DNA of 64,000 nucleotides, from assembly GCF_019670005.1 (NCBI RefSeq), contig NZ_AP019783.1, positions 1,508,501 through 1,572,500 on the forward strand, given 5' to 3'. The notes below the pieces were generated by a model. The model saw nothing but the letters and a program-made list of their open reading frames with translations, was not told where the DNA came from and did no database searches. This document shows, in pieces, positions 27,461-36,258 of this stretch (position 1 is its first letter; every line of letters starts with the position of its first letter). This stretch comes from Methylomagnum ishizawai (lineage in GTDB: Bacteria > Pseudomonadota > Gammaproteobacteria > Methylococcales > Methylococcaceae). Both the position numbers and the translations under genes were made by a program.

Positions 27461-27661
27461 AGCGCGATGCCCTTTGGATCCGGCGGGGTGGCGGTGGTGG
27501 GTGCCATCCTGTGGGGCAAAATCCGGGAAAAGCTCCGGGAATTGCCGCATGTGGCATCCCATTCCGGTGCCGGCCCGGCTTGTGTTCCCCCGCCCGCCGT
27601 GGACAATGGCCTTCCCGCGCCCGATGGCGCGCCCTCCCGAATTCCAATCCAACGGTACCTC

Positions 27662-28324
27662 ATGAAATCAGCGGCCTTTTTCGATCTCGACAAAACCTTG
27701 CTTCCGTTTTCCACCGAGAAGCGCTTCGTCCAGCGGCTCCACGCCCGCAAACTGGTGGGTCTGCGGCAGTTGCTCGGCGTGTTGCTGGCCTATCTGCGCT
27801 ATCAGCGTTTGGACGAGGCCGGCTATGCGGCGATGAAGCGGGGCATTGTCCGCGACTTGCTGCGCGGGAAATCCCAGGCCGAAATCGCGGCGGTGGCGGA
27901 ACAGGTGTTCCGCGAGGTGTTCGCGTCGGCCATCCATCCGGAGGCCCGTGCCGCCATCGCCCAACATCGGGCCGAGGGCCGGGCCGTTTATCTGGTGTCC
28001 GCCACCGTCGATGCCGTGGCTGGCTGCTTCGCCGCGCATCTGGAAGTGGACGGCTGCCATGCCACCACCTTGGAAGTGATGGCGGGGCGGTTCACCGGCG
28101 AGGTCGTGGGCGGGGTGTGCTATGGCGGCGCGAAGGCTGGGATCGTGCGCGAAATCGCCCTGCGGAAGGGCATCGACCTGGACTTGAGCCATGCCTATGG
28201 CGATTCCTACGAGGACCGCCATATGTTGGCGGCGGTGGGTTATCCGGTGGCGGTCAATCCCGACCGGCGCTTGGCGGCTTGGGCCGGGGAGCGGGGCTGG
28301 AGCTTGGCGCGGTGGGGCCGGTAA
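27662..28324 (+). CDS. HAD-superfamily IB phosphatase (SerB-like)
   Basis: A 220-residue cytoplasmic phosphatase of the HAD-IB group. Motif I is FFDLDKTLLP near residue 6 with the nucleophile Asp, motif II is the Ser in YLVSATVDAV, and motif IV is YGDSYEDRHML. A four-helix cap lies after motif I. Relatives act on phosphoserine, phosphoethanolamine or lipid phosphates; the substrate here is unknown. The ATG at 27662 sits just before motif I. The frame is open upstream to 27455, but that part overlaps the RNA promoter and has no family match. Confidence 0.82.
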   Translation: MKSAAFFDLDKTLLPFSTEKRFVQRLHARKLVGLRQLLGVLLAYLRYQRLDEAGYAAMKRGIVRDLLRGKSQAEIAAVAEQVFREVFASAIHPEARAAIAQHRAEGRAVYLVSATVDAVAGCFAAHLEVDGCHATTLEVMAGRFTGEVVGGVCYGGAKAGIVREIALRKGIDLDLSHAYGDSYEDRHMLAAVGYPVAVNPDRRLAAWAGERGWSLARWGR

Positions 28325-28343
28325 GTCCGGCCCTGTCGCGGCA

Positions 28344-28823
28344 TCACCCGCAGCACTTCTTATATTTCTTCCCACTCCCGCAAGGACAGGGCGCGTTCGC
28401 CAGCGGCTTGCCCTGGTGGGCGATCTTGCCGTGATAGGCGATGGTGCCGTCCAGGTAGACCCAGCGCCCTTCCAGCCGGTGGAAGCGGCTGACCTCGTGG
28501 ATCATATAGGTGTCTTCGCCCAGTTCGAATTGGGCTTTGAATTCCACCACACCGCGCTGGTCGTCCTCGCCGCCGCCGAGGGTGGCGACGATGTCCAGCT
28601 TGGACCAAACGCGGGCATCGCCCTCGAAATCCAACTTGGCCGGACAATGGGCCGGGTCCCAGGTGTCGCGGACGTAATCGGCGTCGCGCAACTGGAAGGC
28701 GGTATAGCGCGAGCGCATCAAGGCTTCCGGGGTCGGGGCCGGGAATTGGCGGGAAAGCAAGGGGCCACAGCACTGGCCGTAAAGCTGGCCGGAGCCACAA
28801 ACGCAGGGGGCGAAAATATCCAT
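28344..28823 (-). CDS. YchJ-family SEC-C motif protein
   Basis: A 159-residue protein with two SEC-C-type zinc-binding ends, CVCGSGQLYGQCCGP at the N-terminus and CPCGSGKKYKKCCG at the C-terminus. Between them is the NTF2-like domain (RSRYTAFQLRDADYVRDTW). E. coli YchJ has the same layout and length. The biochemical role is not established. The start at 28823 directly precedes the first motif; upstream codons to 28940 are not family-like. Convergent with the HAD gene, 19 bases apart. Confidence 0.85.
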   Translation of the reverse strand: MDIFAPCVCGSGQLYGQCCGPLLSRQFPAPTPEALMRSRYTAFQLRDADYVRDTWDPAHCPAKLDFEGDARVWSKLDIVATLGGGEDDQRGVVEFKAQFELGEDTYMIHEVSRFHRLEGRWVYLDGTIAYHGKIAHQGKPLANAPCPCGSGKKYKKCCG

Positions 28824-28942
28824 GGAACAAGCTTGCAAGGGGATTGGAAGGTGCCCCGGAAGGCTCGTGGGATAGGCCGTCCGGGGCGGGAGCGGGGATT
28901 CTAGCAGGGTCGGGGGTCGCCGGGCGGACGCCTGGCTCAAGC

Positions 28943-29200
28943 CTATTTTTTGTTCTTTTCTTCCTTCGACTGGTGTTCGCGGTCGTATTCCATCCCCGCC
29001 TTGACCTCCTGGATGGCTTGGTTGATGGCTTGGATCGCGTTGCCGCGATGGCCGCCCTTATCCTGGCTCGCCCTTTGCAAACTGTCCTTGGCCTGTTTCA
29101 GGTAGTCCAGGGCGTTCTGCATATTCGGCTGCTCGGCGAGGCAATGGGAGGAGCCGAGCGCCAAGACGAGGGCCGGGATGATCAGGGATTGCGTTTTCAT
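28943..29200 (-). CDS. Small periplasmic helical protein
   Basis: An 85-residue product with a signal peptide (MKTQSLIIPALVLALGSSHCLAEQ). It is followed by two amphipathic helices, ALDYLKQAKDSLQRA and AIQAINQAIQEVKAGMEY, joined by DKGGHRGN, and ends in a Lys/Glu tail. This two-helix pattern recurs in small secreted proteins of Proteobacteria. No activity is known to me. The start at 29200 is chosen for the signal peptide. Confidence 0.68.
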   Translation of the reverse strand: MKTQSLIIPALVLALGSSHCLAEQPNMQNALDYLKQAKDSLQRASQDKGGHRGNAIQAINQAIQEVKAGMEYDREHQSKEEKNKK

Positions 29201-29306
29201 GGGGCTTACCTCTCGCGGAATGAAGGGGATGGCCGGGCCGGAGCGCCGACCGGGCCGCGGCAGTATGCCATTCCTCCCGCGCCGGGTCGATGTCCGCCGC
29301 CCGGGC

Positions 29307-30545
29307 TCAAGCGGCGGCTTCGGCCTGCAAGGCCCGCAAACTTTCCTCCACCCCGGCGGCATGGGTCAGTTCCGCCACGTTGTCCTTGGTGAAGAAGCCC
29401 TGGAAATCGCCGAAGCGCTGCACATATTCCACGATCAAGGAGGAGTATTCCGAAGCGCTGGAGAAAATCTGCTTCAAGCCTTCTTCCTGCGAACCGATCA
29501 CGTCCAACAGGAAATCCTTCCCGCATTCCCGCAAGGTATCGACCACATAGTCGATATTGGTCTTGCCCTGGGTTTCGCCATCGTTCACCGCCACCGCGAG
29601 ATGATGCAGGCGCGGCCCGAAATTGCGCACGAATTGCTCGGTGGGCGAGGGCAGTTTCAGCAGGTGGTTGACGAAATAGGGATGGTTGGCCGCCGTGAAC
29701 ACCTTGGCCGGGCTTTCCAGTTCGTTCTCGTAATGCACGCTCTTGGTGACATTGGTCGAGGAGTTTTGCGAAGCGATATCGTAGGAGCCCCAATAGTAAT
29801 AACTGGTGAGGGTCAGATATTCCAGGATCGAGGCTTCCCGGTTCTGGCTATAGATGCGGGTGGCGAGATGGTCGATGGGCAGCAGCAAGGGATCGAGGCC
29901 CAGTTTGGCGCGGGTTTCCTTGGCTTCGAGATAGGCACGCTGCACATCGTCGCGGATGCAGCTCAAACCCAGCGCATAGACGCGGATACTCTGCTCGGGC
30001 CGCTCCCAGTAACCCACGATGTTATGGGTATAGGGCGAAGGCTTGACCACGGCCATATTGCCCGGCAATTCCAGCTTGCGGATTTGCTCTTGGTTGAAGA
30101 AGCGCACATCGCGGGATTTTTGTAATTCCACCACCTCGTGCAGGTTGGTGACCCGGAATACCTCGCCCATATAGCGCGAATTGGGTTTATGGGCACCGAT
30201 GGGATAAACCTCGTTCAGGCTGCGGAAAATCCCCTGGGTCGTGGGGTTTTTCACCTCGCGCACCAGGATATCCGGCGAATTCATGTCGATACGCAGGATA
30301 TGGGTGTTATGGCTTTCCGACTCCAGCGTCACCAGATATTCATAGGGCGTCATCAAGCACAGTTCGCCCACATAGGGCACGGAATGCCCCGGCTCCACCG
30401 TGATCATCAGGGCGTCGATCTGGCGGATCATGGCGGTCAGGCCGACCCGGTCGCGCTCCTCCAGGAGGCTGGTCAGATATTCCTCGAAGAAGGGGGAGTT
30501 TTGCTTGTCGCCATAACGGGGGAAATTCAAAGATGAAGCGGTCAT
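29307..30545 (-). CDS. 4-hydroxyphenylpyruvate dioxygenase-like (VOC superfamily) protein
   Basis: A 412-residue protein I cannot assign to a named family. Its C-terminal 190 residues follow the HPPD pattern: PIDHLATR (His226), GPRLHHLAVAVND (His314/315) and SLIVEYVQRFG (Glu373). These match the 2-His-1-Glu Fe(II) site. The N-terminal half (residues 20-210) does not look like the normal HPPD first domain, though it has VOC-like stretches such as HNTHILRIDMNSPDI. It may be an iron-dependent oxygenase of a different substrate. The gene precedes (downstream on the same strand) nothing obviously related to tyrosine catabolism. It follows the alpha-E/ATP-grasp pair after 230 bases. Confidence 0.6.
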   Translation of the reverse strand: MTASSLNFPRYGDKQNSPFFEEYLTSLLEERDRVGLTAMIRQIDALMITVEPGHSVPYVGELCLMTPYEYLVTLESESHNTHILRIDMNSPDILVREVKNPTTQGIFRSLNEVYPIGAHKPNSRYMGEVFRVTNLHEVVELQKSRDVRFFNQEQIRKLELPGNMAVVKPSPYTHNIVGYWERPEQSIRVYALGLSCIRDDVQRAYLEAKETRAKLGLDPLLLPIDHLATRIYSQNREASILEYLTLTSYYYWGSYDIASQNSSTNVTKSVHYENELESPAKVFTAANHPYFVNHLLKLPSPTEQFVRNFGPRLHHLAVAVNDGETQGKTNIDYVVDTLRECGKDFLLDVIGSQEEGLKQIFSSASEYSSLIVEYVQRFGDFQGFFTKDNVAELTHAAGVEESLRALQAEAAA

Positions 30546-30775
30546 CGAAATCCTGTTTTGTCTTTCTCTGCCCATGCGCCGCATCATTGCCGTTAAATTA
30601 ACACTACTCGAGCGGTCGAGGCCGGAGCCCAAGGTTTGTTTTGGACTCCAAAACCCCGTTTAACTTGAATGGCAGTAACGCGCCGGATGGGACTGGGTTC
30701 GGGGACGCGCCGCGTCCCAAGGGAAAAGCAGCCTGGACGCAGCGTGGCGGCATCCGGGCTATGGGGTTTTCTGGG

Positions 30776-31747
30776 CTATGCCGCTTGCTGCTGTGTGGGC
30801 GGCAAGGTTTCCGGCTGCTCCCGATAGAAATACTGCGCCGAAACCGCCGCATGGATATCGCCGAAATCCTTCTGGCATTGGTCCAGATACTCGTGCAATA
30901 CGGCGGGCGTCAAACCCTCCCAGCGCAAGCCCGCCAACCGCCGCCAGGACCGCCGCGCCGCCCGCATGGCCTGGGCGTGGTCGGGCAGGGTGGAGAGGCA
31001 TTCGTCGATCTTGGCGAGGCAATGGCGCACGGTGCGCGGAAAATGCGGGTCCAGTAGCAGGTAGCTCAACACGGCGGTGCCGCGCACATGCACATCGACA
31101 TGGCGGCGGTACATCTGATAGGCGCTCAAAGCCTTCAAGACGCTCATCCATAGCCGTTCCTGGATCGGCTCCAAGGCACCGCCATCGCGGGGCAGCAGTA
31201 CGGCGGAATTGATATCGACGATGCGCGAGGTCATGTCGGCCCGTTCCAGATTGCGCCCGAGTTCGATGAATTGGTAGGCCAGATCGTGGCTCATGCAGCC
31301 GACCAACATCCCGGCCAGCGATTGGCCCCGGTCCACCACCTGGTTCAACACCTCGTAGCGTTGCGCCCGGTTGTGGGCGGCGGCGGGCGCGTGTTCGCGC
31401 ATATAAAGATAAAGCCCGTTCACCCGCTCCCAGAATTCCTTGGGCAGGATTTCGCGGAAGGTGCGGCTGTTCTCGCGGGCGCAGCGCACACAGGAAACCA
31501 AGGAACTCGGGTTGCGCTCGTCCTGGATCAGGAAGCGCATGATATTGGCCTCGTTGGCCTCGGTATAGTGTTCGTCGAACAACTTATCTAGCCCGACCAC
31601 CTTCAGCAGGATATCCCAGCCGAAGGACGCGCCCTTGGGCAGATCCAGCAAAACCTGGGTCGTGGTATTGATGAGGCGGGCGGTATTCTCGGCCCGTTCC
31701 AGATAGCGGGCCATCCAATAAAGATTCTCGGCGACTCGGGATAACAT
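30776..31747 (-). CDS. Alpha-E domain protein (DUF403)
   Basis: A 323-residue all-helical alpha-E protein. It starts MLSRVAENLYWMARYLERAENTAR, the conserved signature, and carries later family blocks DLAYQFIELGRNLERADMTSRIVD and AYQMYRRHVDVHVRG. Alpha-E proteins almost always pair with a circularly permuted ATP-grasp enzyme, here ending five bases upstream. They were proposed from gene context to act in peptide or amide-bond synthesis. The product has not been identified. A transglutaminase-like gene often found with the pair is absent here. Confidence 0.88.
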   Translation of the reverse strand: MLSRVAENLYWMARYLERAENTARLINTTTQVLLDLPKGASFGWDILLKVVGLDKLFDEHYTEANEANIMRFLIQDERNPSSLVSCVRCARENSRTFREILPKEFWERVNGLYLYMREHAPAAAHNRAQRYEVLNQVVDRGQSLAGMLVGCMSHDLAYQFIELGRNLERADMTSRIVDINSAVLLPRDGGALEPIQERLWMSVLKALSAYQMYRRHVDVHVRGTAVLSYLLLDPHFPRTVRHCLAKIDECLSTLPDHAQAMRAARRSWRRLAGLRWEGLTPAVLHEYLDQCQKDFGDIHAAVSAQYFYREQPETLPPTQQQAA

Positions 31748-31752
31748 TTTGC

Positions 31753-33201
31753 TTATTCCTCCGTATCTACGATCCAGGTATCTTTGCTGCCGCCGCCCTG
31801 CGACGAATTCACCACCAGGGAACCGGCCTTCAAAGCCACGCGGGTCAGGCCGCCGGTGGTGGCGTAGAGCCGGTTCGATTGCAATACGAAAGGCCGGAGA
31901 TCGAGATGGCGCGGGGCCAACTGCTCGCCGACCAGGGTGGGGGCGGTCGAAATATCCAAGGTGGGCTGGGCCATATAGTTGCGCGGATTGGCGCGGATCA
32001 ATTCGGCGAATTTGGCGCGCTCTTCCGGGGTGGCCCTGGGGCCGATGATCATGCCGTAGCCGCCGGATTCGTTGGCGGGCTTCACCACCAACTTGTCCAG
32101 GTTGTCCAGCACATAGTCCCGCTCCTCGTCGTACATACAAAGATAGCTCGGCACATTGGCGAGGATGGGTTCTTCGTTCAAATAGTATTGGATGATCTTG
32201 GGCACGAAGGCATAGACTACCTTGTCGTCCGCCACCCCGGCGCCGGGGGCGTTGGCGATGCCGACCTTGCCCGCCCGCCACGAGCGCATCAGGCCGCGCA
32301 CGCCAAGGGTGGAATCCTCGCGGAAGGCTTCCGGGTCGAGGAAATCGTCGTCGATGCGGCGGTAGATCACATCGACCCGGCGCGGCCCGGTGATGGTCCG
32401 CATATAGACCTGGTCGTCGCCGCCGACGAACAAATCCGAACCCTCCACCAAGACCGCGCCCATCTGCTGGGCCAGATAGCTATGCTCGAAATAGGCCGAG
32501 TTGAAGATGCCGGGCGTCAACACCGCCACCACCGGGCGTTCGATATCGCGGGGCGAGAGCGCGGCCAGGGTGTCGTAAAGCTGGGTGGGGTAGTCGTCCA
32601 CCGGCAGGATGGTGGAGGATTGGAACACTTCCGGGAACAGCCGCTTCATCAACTGGCGGTTTTCCAGCATATAGGACACGCCGGAGGGCACGCGTAGGTT
32701 GTCTTCCAGCACGTAGACCGTGCCGTCCTTGTCGCGCACCAAATCGGTCCCGCACACATGCGCCCACACGCTGAAACGGGGCGAAATCCCCCGGCATTGT
32801 TGGCGGAAATTGCGCGAGCCTTCCAGTACCTCGGCGGGGAACACCCCGTCCTTGACGATTTGCTGGGCGTTGTAGAGGTCGTTGATGAACAGGTTGAGCG
32901 CGGTCAGGCGTTGTTTCAGCCCTTCCTCGATCCGCATCCATTCCTTTTTCGCCAAGACCCTGGGGATGATGTCGAACGGCCAGGCGCGGTCGATATTACC
33001 GGCCTCGCTATAGACGGTGAAGGTGATGCCCATGGTCATGATGGCGGCGTCCACCGACTGGCGGCGGGCTTCCACCTCGCTGGGCGGGAGGGAATCGAGG
33101 TATTCGAACAAGGCCCGGGCGGCGGGCCGGGGTTTGAGGTCGGCGTCTAGGAGCTCGTCGTAAGCTTGGTTGTGGGCGTATTCGTCGTGGGCGATTTTCA
33201 T
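31753..33201 (-). CDS. Circularly permuted ATP-grasp type 2 protein (DUF404/DUF407)
   Basis: A 482-residue predicted ATP-dependent carboxylate-amine ligase. N-terminal DUF404 region: MTMGITFTVYSEAG and RAWPFDIIPRVL. Core: GTDLVRDKDGTVYVLEDNLRVPSG and RRIDDDFLDPEAF. ATP-binding block: LVVKPANESGGYGMIIGP with a phosphate-loop Lys and glycine run. The start at 33201 (MKIAHDEYAHNQAYDELL) fits the family. The frame stays open upstream only because the remnant of a ROK gene happens to be in phase. Operon partner is the alpha-E gene. Confidence 0.9.
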   Translation of the reverse strand: MKIAHDEYAHNQAYDELLDADLKPRPAARALFEYLDSLPPSEVEARRQSVDAAIMTMGITFTVYSEAGNIDRAWPFDIIPRVLAKKEWMRIEEGLKQRLTALNLFINDLYNAQQIVKDGVFPAEVLEGSRNFRQQCRGISPRFSVWAHVCGTDLVRDKDGTVYVLEDNLRVPSGVSYMLENRQLMKRLFPEVFQSSTILPVDDYPTQLYDTLAALSPRDIERPVVAVLTPGIFNSAYFEHSYLAQQMGAVLVEGSDLFVGGDDQVYMRTITGPRRVDVIYRRIDDDFLDPEAFREDSTLGVRGLMRSWRAGKVGIANAPGAGVADDKVVYAFVPKIIQYYLNEEPILANVPSYLCMYDEERDYVLDNLDKLVVKPANESGGYGMIIGPRATPEERAKFAELIRANPRNYMAQPTLDISTAPTLVGEQLAPRHLDLRPFVLQSNRLYATTGGLTRVALKAGSLVVNSSQGGGSKDTWIVDTEE

Positions 33202-33441
33202 GGGCGCTGTCCTGGGTCTTTTCGCTCGGGGTTTGCAGAAGCCGTGCCACGGGGTGGGTATGCGCGAATGGCGGGCCTGCGGGCCGGAACGGGGCGGGCC
33301 GGGCCGGGACGGGGGGATTTCCGGGCGTAGGTTGCACTGGGATGGTGCGTGTCCGGTGGCGGGGCGGATTCCGGGGGCTGTGCCGACGATACGGCGGGGC
33401 TGGCCGCGCCGGTTTGGATCGGCCGGCGGTGGCGGAATGGC

Positions 33442-33921
33442 GGAGCTTTCCACCATGATGCCGCGCTCGGCGCAATAGGATTCGAAGCACCCTTTCGAGC
33501 CGCATGGGCAATCCCTGGCGTCGTCGCTGATATCGATCACCATATGTCCGACTTCGCCGGCGTTATAGTTCGCGCCCTTATAGGTATTGCCATCGACCAC
33601 GATGCCCGATCCGATCCCCCGTCCTATCGCGACGCACACGAAATTGGAAATCCGCCCGCCGCTGCCCAGCCCCAGGACTTTTTCCGCCATCGCCATGCAG
33701 GTGACATCGTTGTCGATAAGGATTTTGACCGTATCGGGCCATCGGTAGGTATCGATGAGCCGTTCCCGGATATCGTTGGCGATGTCCAGGTTGGATAATT
33801 CCAAGGCCGGGCCGGAAAACCTCCCGATGCCGGAGATTGTCAGCCCAATGGGTATGGGTTCCATGGATGGGTTGGATTGCATCTGGCAATCCACGTGGCT
33901 ATAGAAGCTGGAATGAGCCAT
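33442..33921 (-). pseudogene. Remnant of a ROK-family sugar kinase/NagC-type regulator
   Basis: About 160 codons match the middle of ROK proteins: ILIDNDVTCMAMAE, VCVAIGRGIGSGIVVDG, AGEVGHMVID and the zinc-binding CPCGSKGCFES. The N-terminal ATP-binding or helix-turn-helix part and the whole C-terminal third are missing. After residue 160 the frame runs on into Pro/Arg-rich non-coding sequence and, by chance, into the ATP-grasp gene. I read it as a decayed fragment. The 240 bases from 33202 to 33441 show no other gene. Confidence 0.68.
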
Positions 33922-34220
33922 ATTCTGGGTAGAATGTCGCCAATATATGACGCCCGATCAGTTTGCACCTGATTTGGGGTATTGGCAATCAGAATTTTGG
34001 GATATCCACCGGCCGGCGGATAACACGGGTTTCCGGCTTAAGCGGGCGCGGCGTGGGAGGAATGCCGGCGGTTATGGCCGGGTAGGCGGGGTGGTGGTCG
34101 CAGCCCGCCCGGTGGGCACGGGGTAATCGCGCGGGTTGGAGGGTGGGCGCCACGGCGTGGCTGCTGTCTTGGCGCGGAGGGCGGGCCGAACCGGTCGGCC
34201 CGCGGGATCTGCGGGGGGAT

Positions 34221-34967
34221 TCAAGGGTACGCGACGGGCGAGGCGTCGAGGCGGACATTGTCGAAATCCACCTCGATGGCCGGCAGGATGACTTGCTGTG
34301 TCGCGCCATTCCTATCGACGACCATTTCCTGGATATTCGGCAGGTCCAGGTTGATGAGCCTGATCCGCAAGGGTTGGCCCAGGAATTTGTGTTCCGGGCC
34401 GATCACGGCCTGCACGGTGGAGGTCATGAAAGCGCCTTCGGGGATGTTGAGGCTGTTATAGTCCTCGGCGATCACCGCGTCCCCCGCCAGCAATTGGACG
34501 GCATAGCCCGGAAAGCCGGCCAGGTCGTAAAAGCTGTATGCCGCGTTCTGGCCGGAGGCGATGTTGCCGACCTCCACATGCAGGACGTAGCGGGTATTGG
34601 CTTCCAGGGTCGCGTCCAGGGTTTGCTGCAAGCCTATCGGCGTGATGGTGCCGCTGCCATTTTCGGCCCAGGTCAGCGCCACGTTGTTGCCGTGGAGCGC
34701 GCCGCCGGGGAAGAAGGTGGAACCGGTCGGGTTCAACACCCCCAGGGCCAAATTGCTGCCATTGATGGGCTGCGCCGGGGCATAGGCCTCCCAACCCAGC
34801 CACCCCCCCGGCGGCACCACCAGGAAGCTATTGGACGGCACTTCCAGCGGCAGGCCGCCGGGGGCGTCCTCGAAGCTCGGGTTGACGATGGGCACGGGGG
34901 TGGACGCGGCCTGGACGGTGGCCGATACCAGCAAGCTGGCGAGCATGGATAAGGCTAGGGGGCGCAT
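34221..34967 (-). CDS. Secreted jelly-roll-type protein ending at the point of a PEP-CTERM signal
   Basis: A 248-residue protein with a signal peptide (MRPLALSMLASLLVSATVQA) and an extracellular beta-sandwich look: IVNPSFEDAPGG near the N-terminus and GLQQTLDATLEANTRYVLHVEVG in the middle. Similar proteins of exosortase bacteria end FDNVRL..SPVPEP plus a helix. This one ends FDNVRLDASPVAYP and stops, without the helix or basic tail. Function unknown. The 290 bases between its stop and the ROK remnant hold nothing I recognise. Confidence 0.68.
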   Translation of the reverse strand: MRPLALSMLASLLVSATVQAASTPVPIVNPSFEDAPGGLPLEVPSNSFLVVPPGGWLGWEAYAPAQPINGSNLALGVLNPTGSTFFPGGALHGNNVALTWAENGSGTITPIGLQQTLDATLEANTRYVLHVEVGNIASGQNAAYSFYDLAGFPGYAVQLLAGDAVIAEDYNSLNIPEGAFMTSTVQAVIGPEHKFLGQPLRIRLINLDLPNIQEMVVDRNGATQQVILPAIEVDFDNVRLDASPVAYP

Positions 34968-35057
34968 GGCGGTTTCCTCTGGAAGATTGCTTGGTGACGG
35001 GAAAGCCGTGGGCTTTTCCCGGCCCTTAGTAAAGCCGGTCCGTCCCCTGCCGGGCTA

Positions 35058-35065
35058 TTAATTAA
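35058..35065 (+). repeat. Left target-site duplication of the IS element
   Basis: TTAATTAA, identical to 36070-36077 at the other end. It is itself palindromic. Eight bases is the usual duplication length for the IS1595 family. Confidence 0.85.
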
Positions 35066-36069
35066 GGCTCTATCTGTGTTCCGGGGTCTTCCACTAAGAT
35101 GGTCGGATGCAGACATCCATCATATCAATCAAGCACTTGGTCAGCGAAGCGCACTGCTACGAGACCATCCGGCAACTGCGCTGGCAAGAGGGCGTCTACT
35201 GCCCGCACTGCGACGGGGGCGAGGCCATCCGGCGCGGCTACGACGGGCCGGATCGGCACCTGCGGCGCTACCAGTGCAAGGCGTGCGGTAGGCGCTTCGA
35301 CGACCTGACCGGGACGGCGCTGTCCGGGCACCACCAGCCCTTGTCCGTATGGGTGTTATGCCTGTACTTCATGGGCCTGAACCTGTCCAACGCACAGATT
35401 GCCCAGGAACTGGACCTGAACAAGGACGACGTGCATTCCATGACGGAATGTCTGCGCGGGGGTCTCGCCCAAAAAAAGCGCCTGTGACGCTATCGGGGGT
35501 CGTCGAGTGCGACGAGACCTACGTCGTGGCCGGACACAAGGGCCAGCCGGAGAAGGTCGCCGAAGCCGGACGCCCGCCGCGCCGACGGCGGCTGAAGGGC
35601 GCACGGGGGCGCGGCACCAAAGCCACGGAGAAGCCGCCCGTTTTCGGCATGATCCAGCGCTCCGGCGAGGTGGTCATCCGGCTGCTCGACAACGTCCAAC
35701 AAAAGACGATCAAGCCCTTGATCTCGCAGACCGTCGCGGCGGGGACGCTGGTGAACACCGACGAATATGCCATCTACGGCAAGCTGACCGACTGGGGCTA
35801 CGGACACAAGACGGTCAACCACTCGAAGGGCGAGTATGCCCGTGACGAGGACGGCGACGGCTTCCACGAGGTCCACGTCAACACCATGGAAGGCTTCTGG
35901 TCGTTGCTCCGCTCCTGGCTGCGGCCCCACCGGGGCATCTCGCAGGCCAAGTTGCCGCTATACCTGGGCTTCTTCGAATTCGTCTACAACGCCAAGCGGC
36001 GCGGCAAGCGATTGTTGTCCGCACTGCTGGAAGGCTTGCTCAAGAAGACCCCGGAATCCATATAGAGCC
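35066..36069 (+). mobile_element. IS1595-family-like insertion sequence, 1,004 bp, complete ends
   Basis: Terminal inverted repeats GGCTCTAT...TTCCGGGGTCTTC (left) and its imperfect complement GAAGACCCCGGAA...ATAGAGCC (right) bound a transposase in two overlapping frames. Both ends are flanked by the 8-bp duplication TTAATTAA. It sits in the intergenic space between the secreted protein gene and the TonB receptor, so it breaks no visible gene. Matching, undecayed ends and duplication suggest a fairly recent insertion. Confidence 0.9.
35107..36065 (+). CDS. IS1595-like transposase, read as two frames joined at a run of seven A
   Basis: Frame one (35107-35487) encodes the N-terminal zinc ribbon (CPHCDGG ... 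CKACGRRF) and the helix-turn-helix region. Frame two continues from the A7 at 35471-35477 to 36065 with the DDE-type catalytic core: VVECDETYV, TDEYAIYG, then the HVNTMEGFWSLLRSWL segment (N/E position). The join requires a -1 shift, and A7 is a classic slippery site, so programmed frameshifting is plausible; a simple indel is the alternative. The stop codon lies inside the right inverted repeat. Confidence 0.85.
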
Positions 36070-36077
36070 TTAATTAA
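36070..36077 (+). repeat. Right target-site duplication of the IS element
   Basis: TTAATTAA, the partner of 35058-35065. Confidence 0.85.
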
Positions 36078-36258
36078 TGCCGGGATTTTAGTGGAATATT
36101 GCCGGTTTTATACCTAATATTTTCCTGATCTTACAAACAAGGTCACAAACCGCCCTTTTTGCGCGGTGGGGTTGCCTGTATCGGGTTGGTAGGCCGGTTT
36201 GGGCGGGGCATGGAAGGGTGTACCCGTAGGGCGCTGCTTTCTTGGATTCAAAGGCTGA

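Noticed and set aside
27455-27661. An extended N-terminus for the HAD phosphatase
   Set aside because: The extra 69 codons overlap the sigma-54-like promoter and have no phosphatase similarity. The nucleophile motif follows directly after the ATG at 27662.
31753-33921. A single 722-residue ROK/ATP-grasp fusion protein
   Set aside because: The ATP-grasp family starts cleanly at 33201. The sequence between it and the ROK piece is Pro/Arg-rich with no domain, and the ROK part lacks both ends, so the shared frame is chance.
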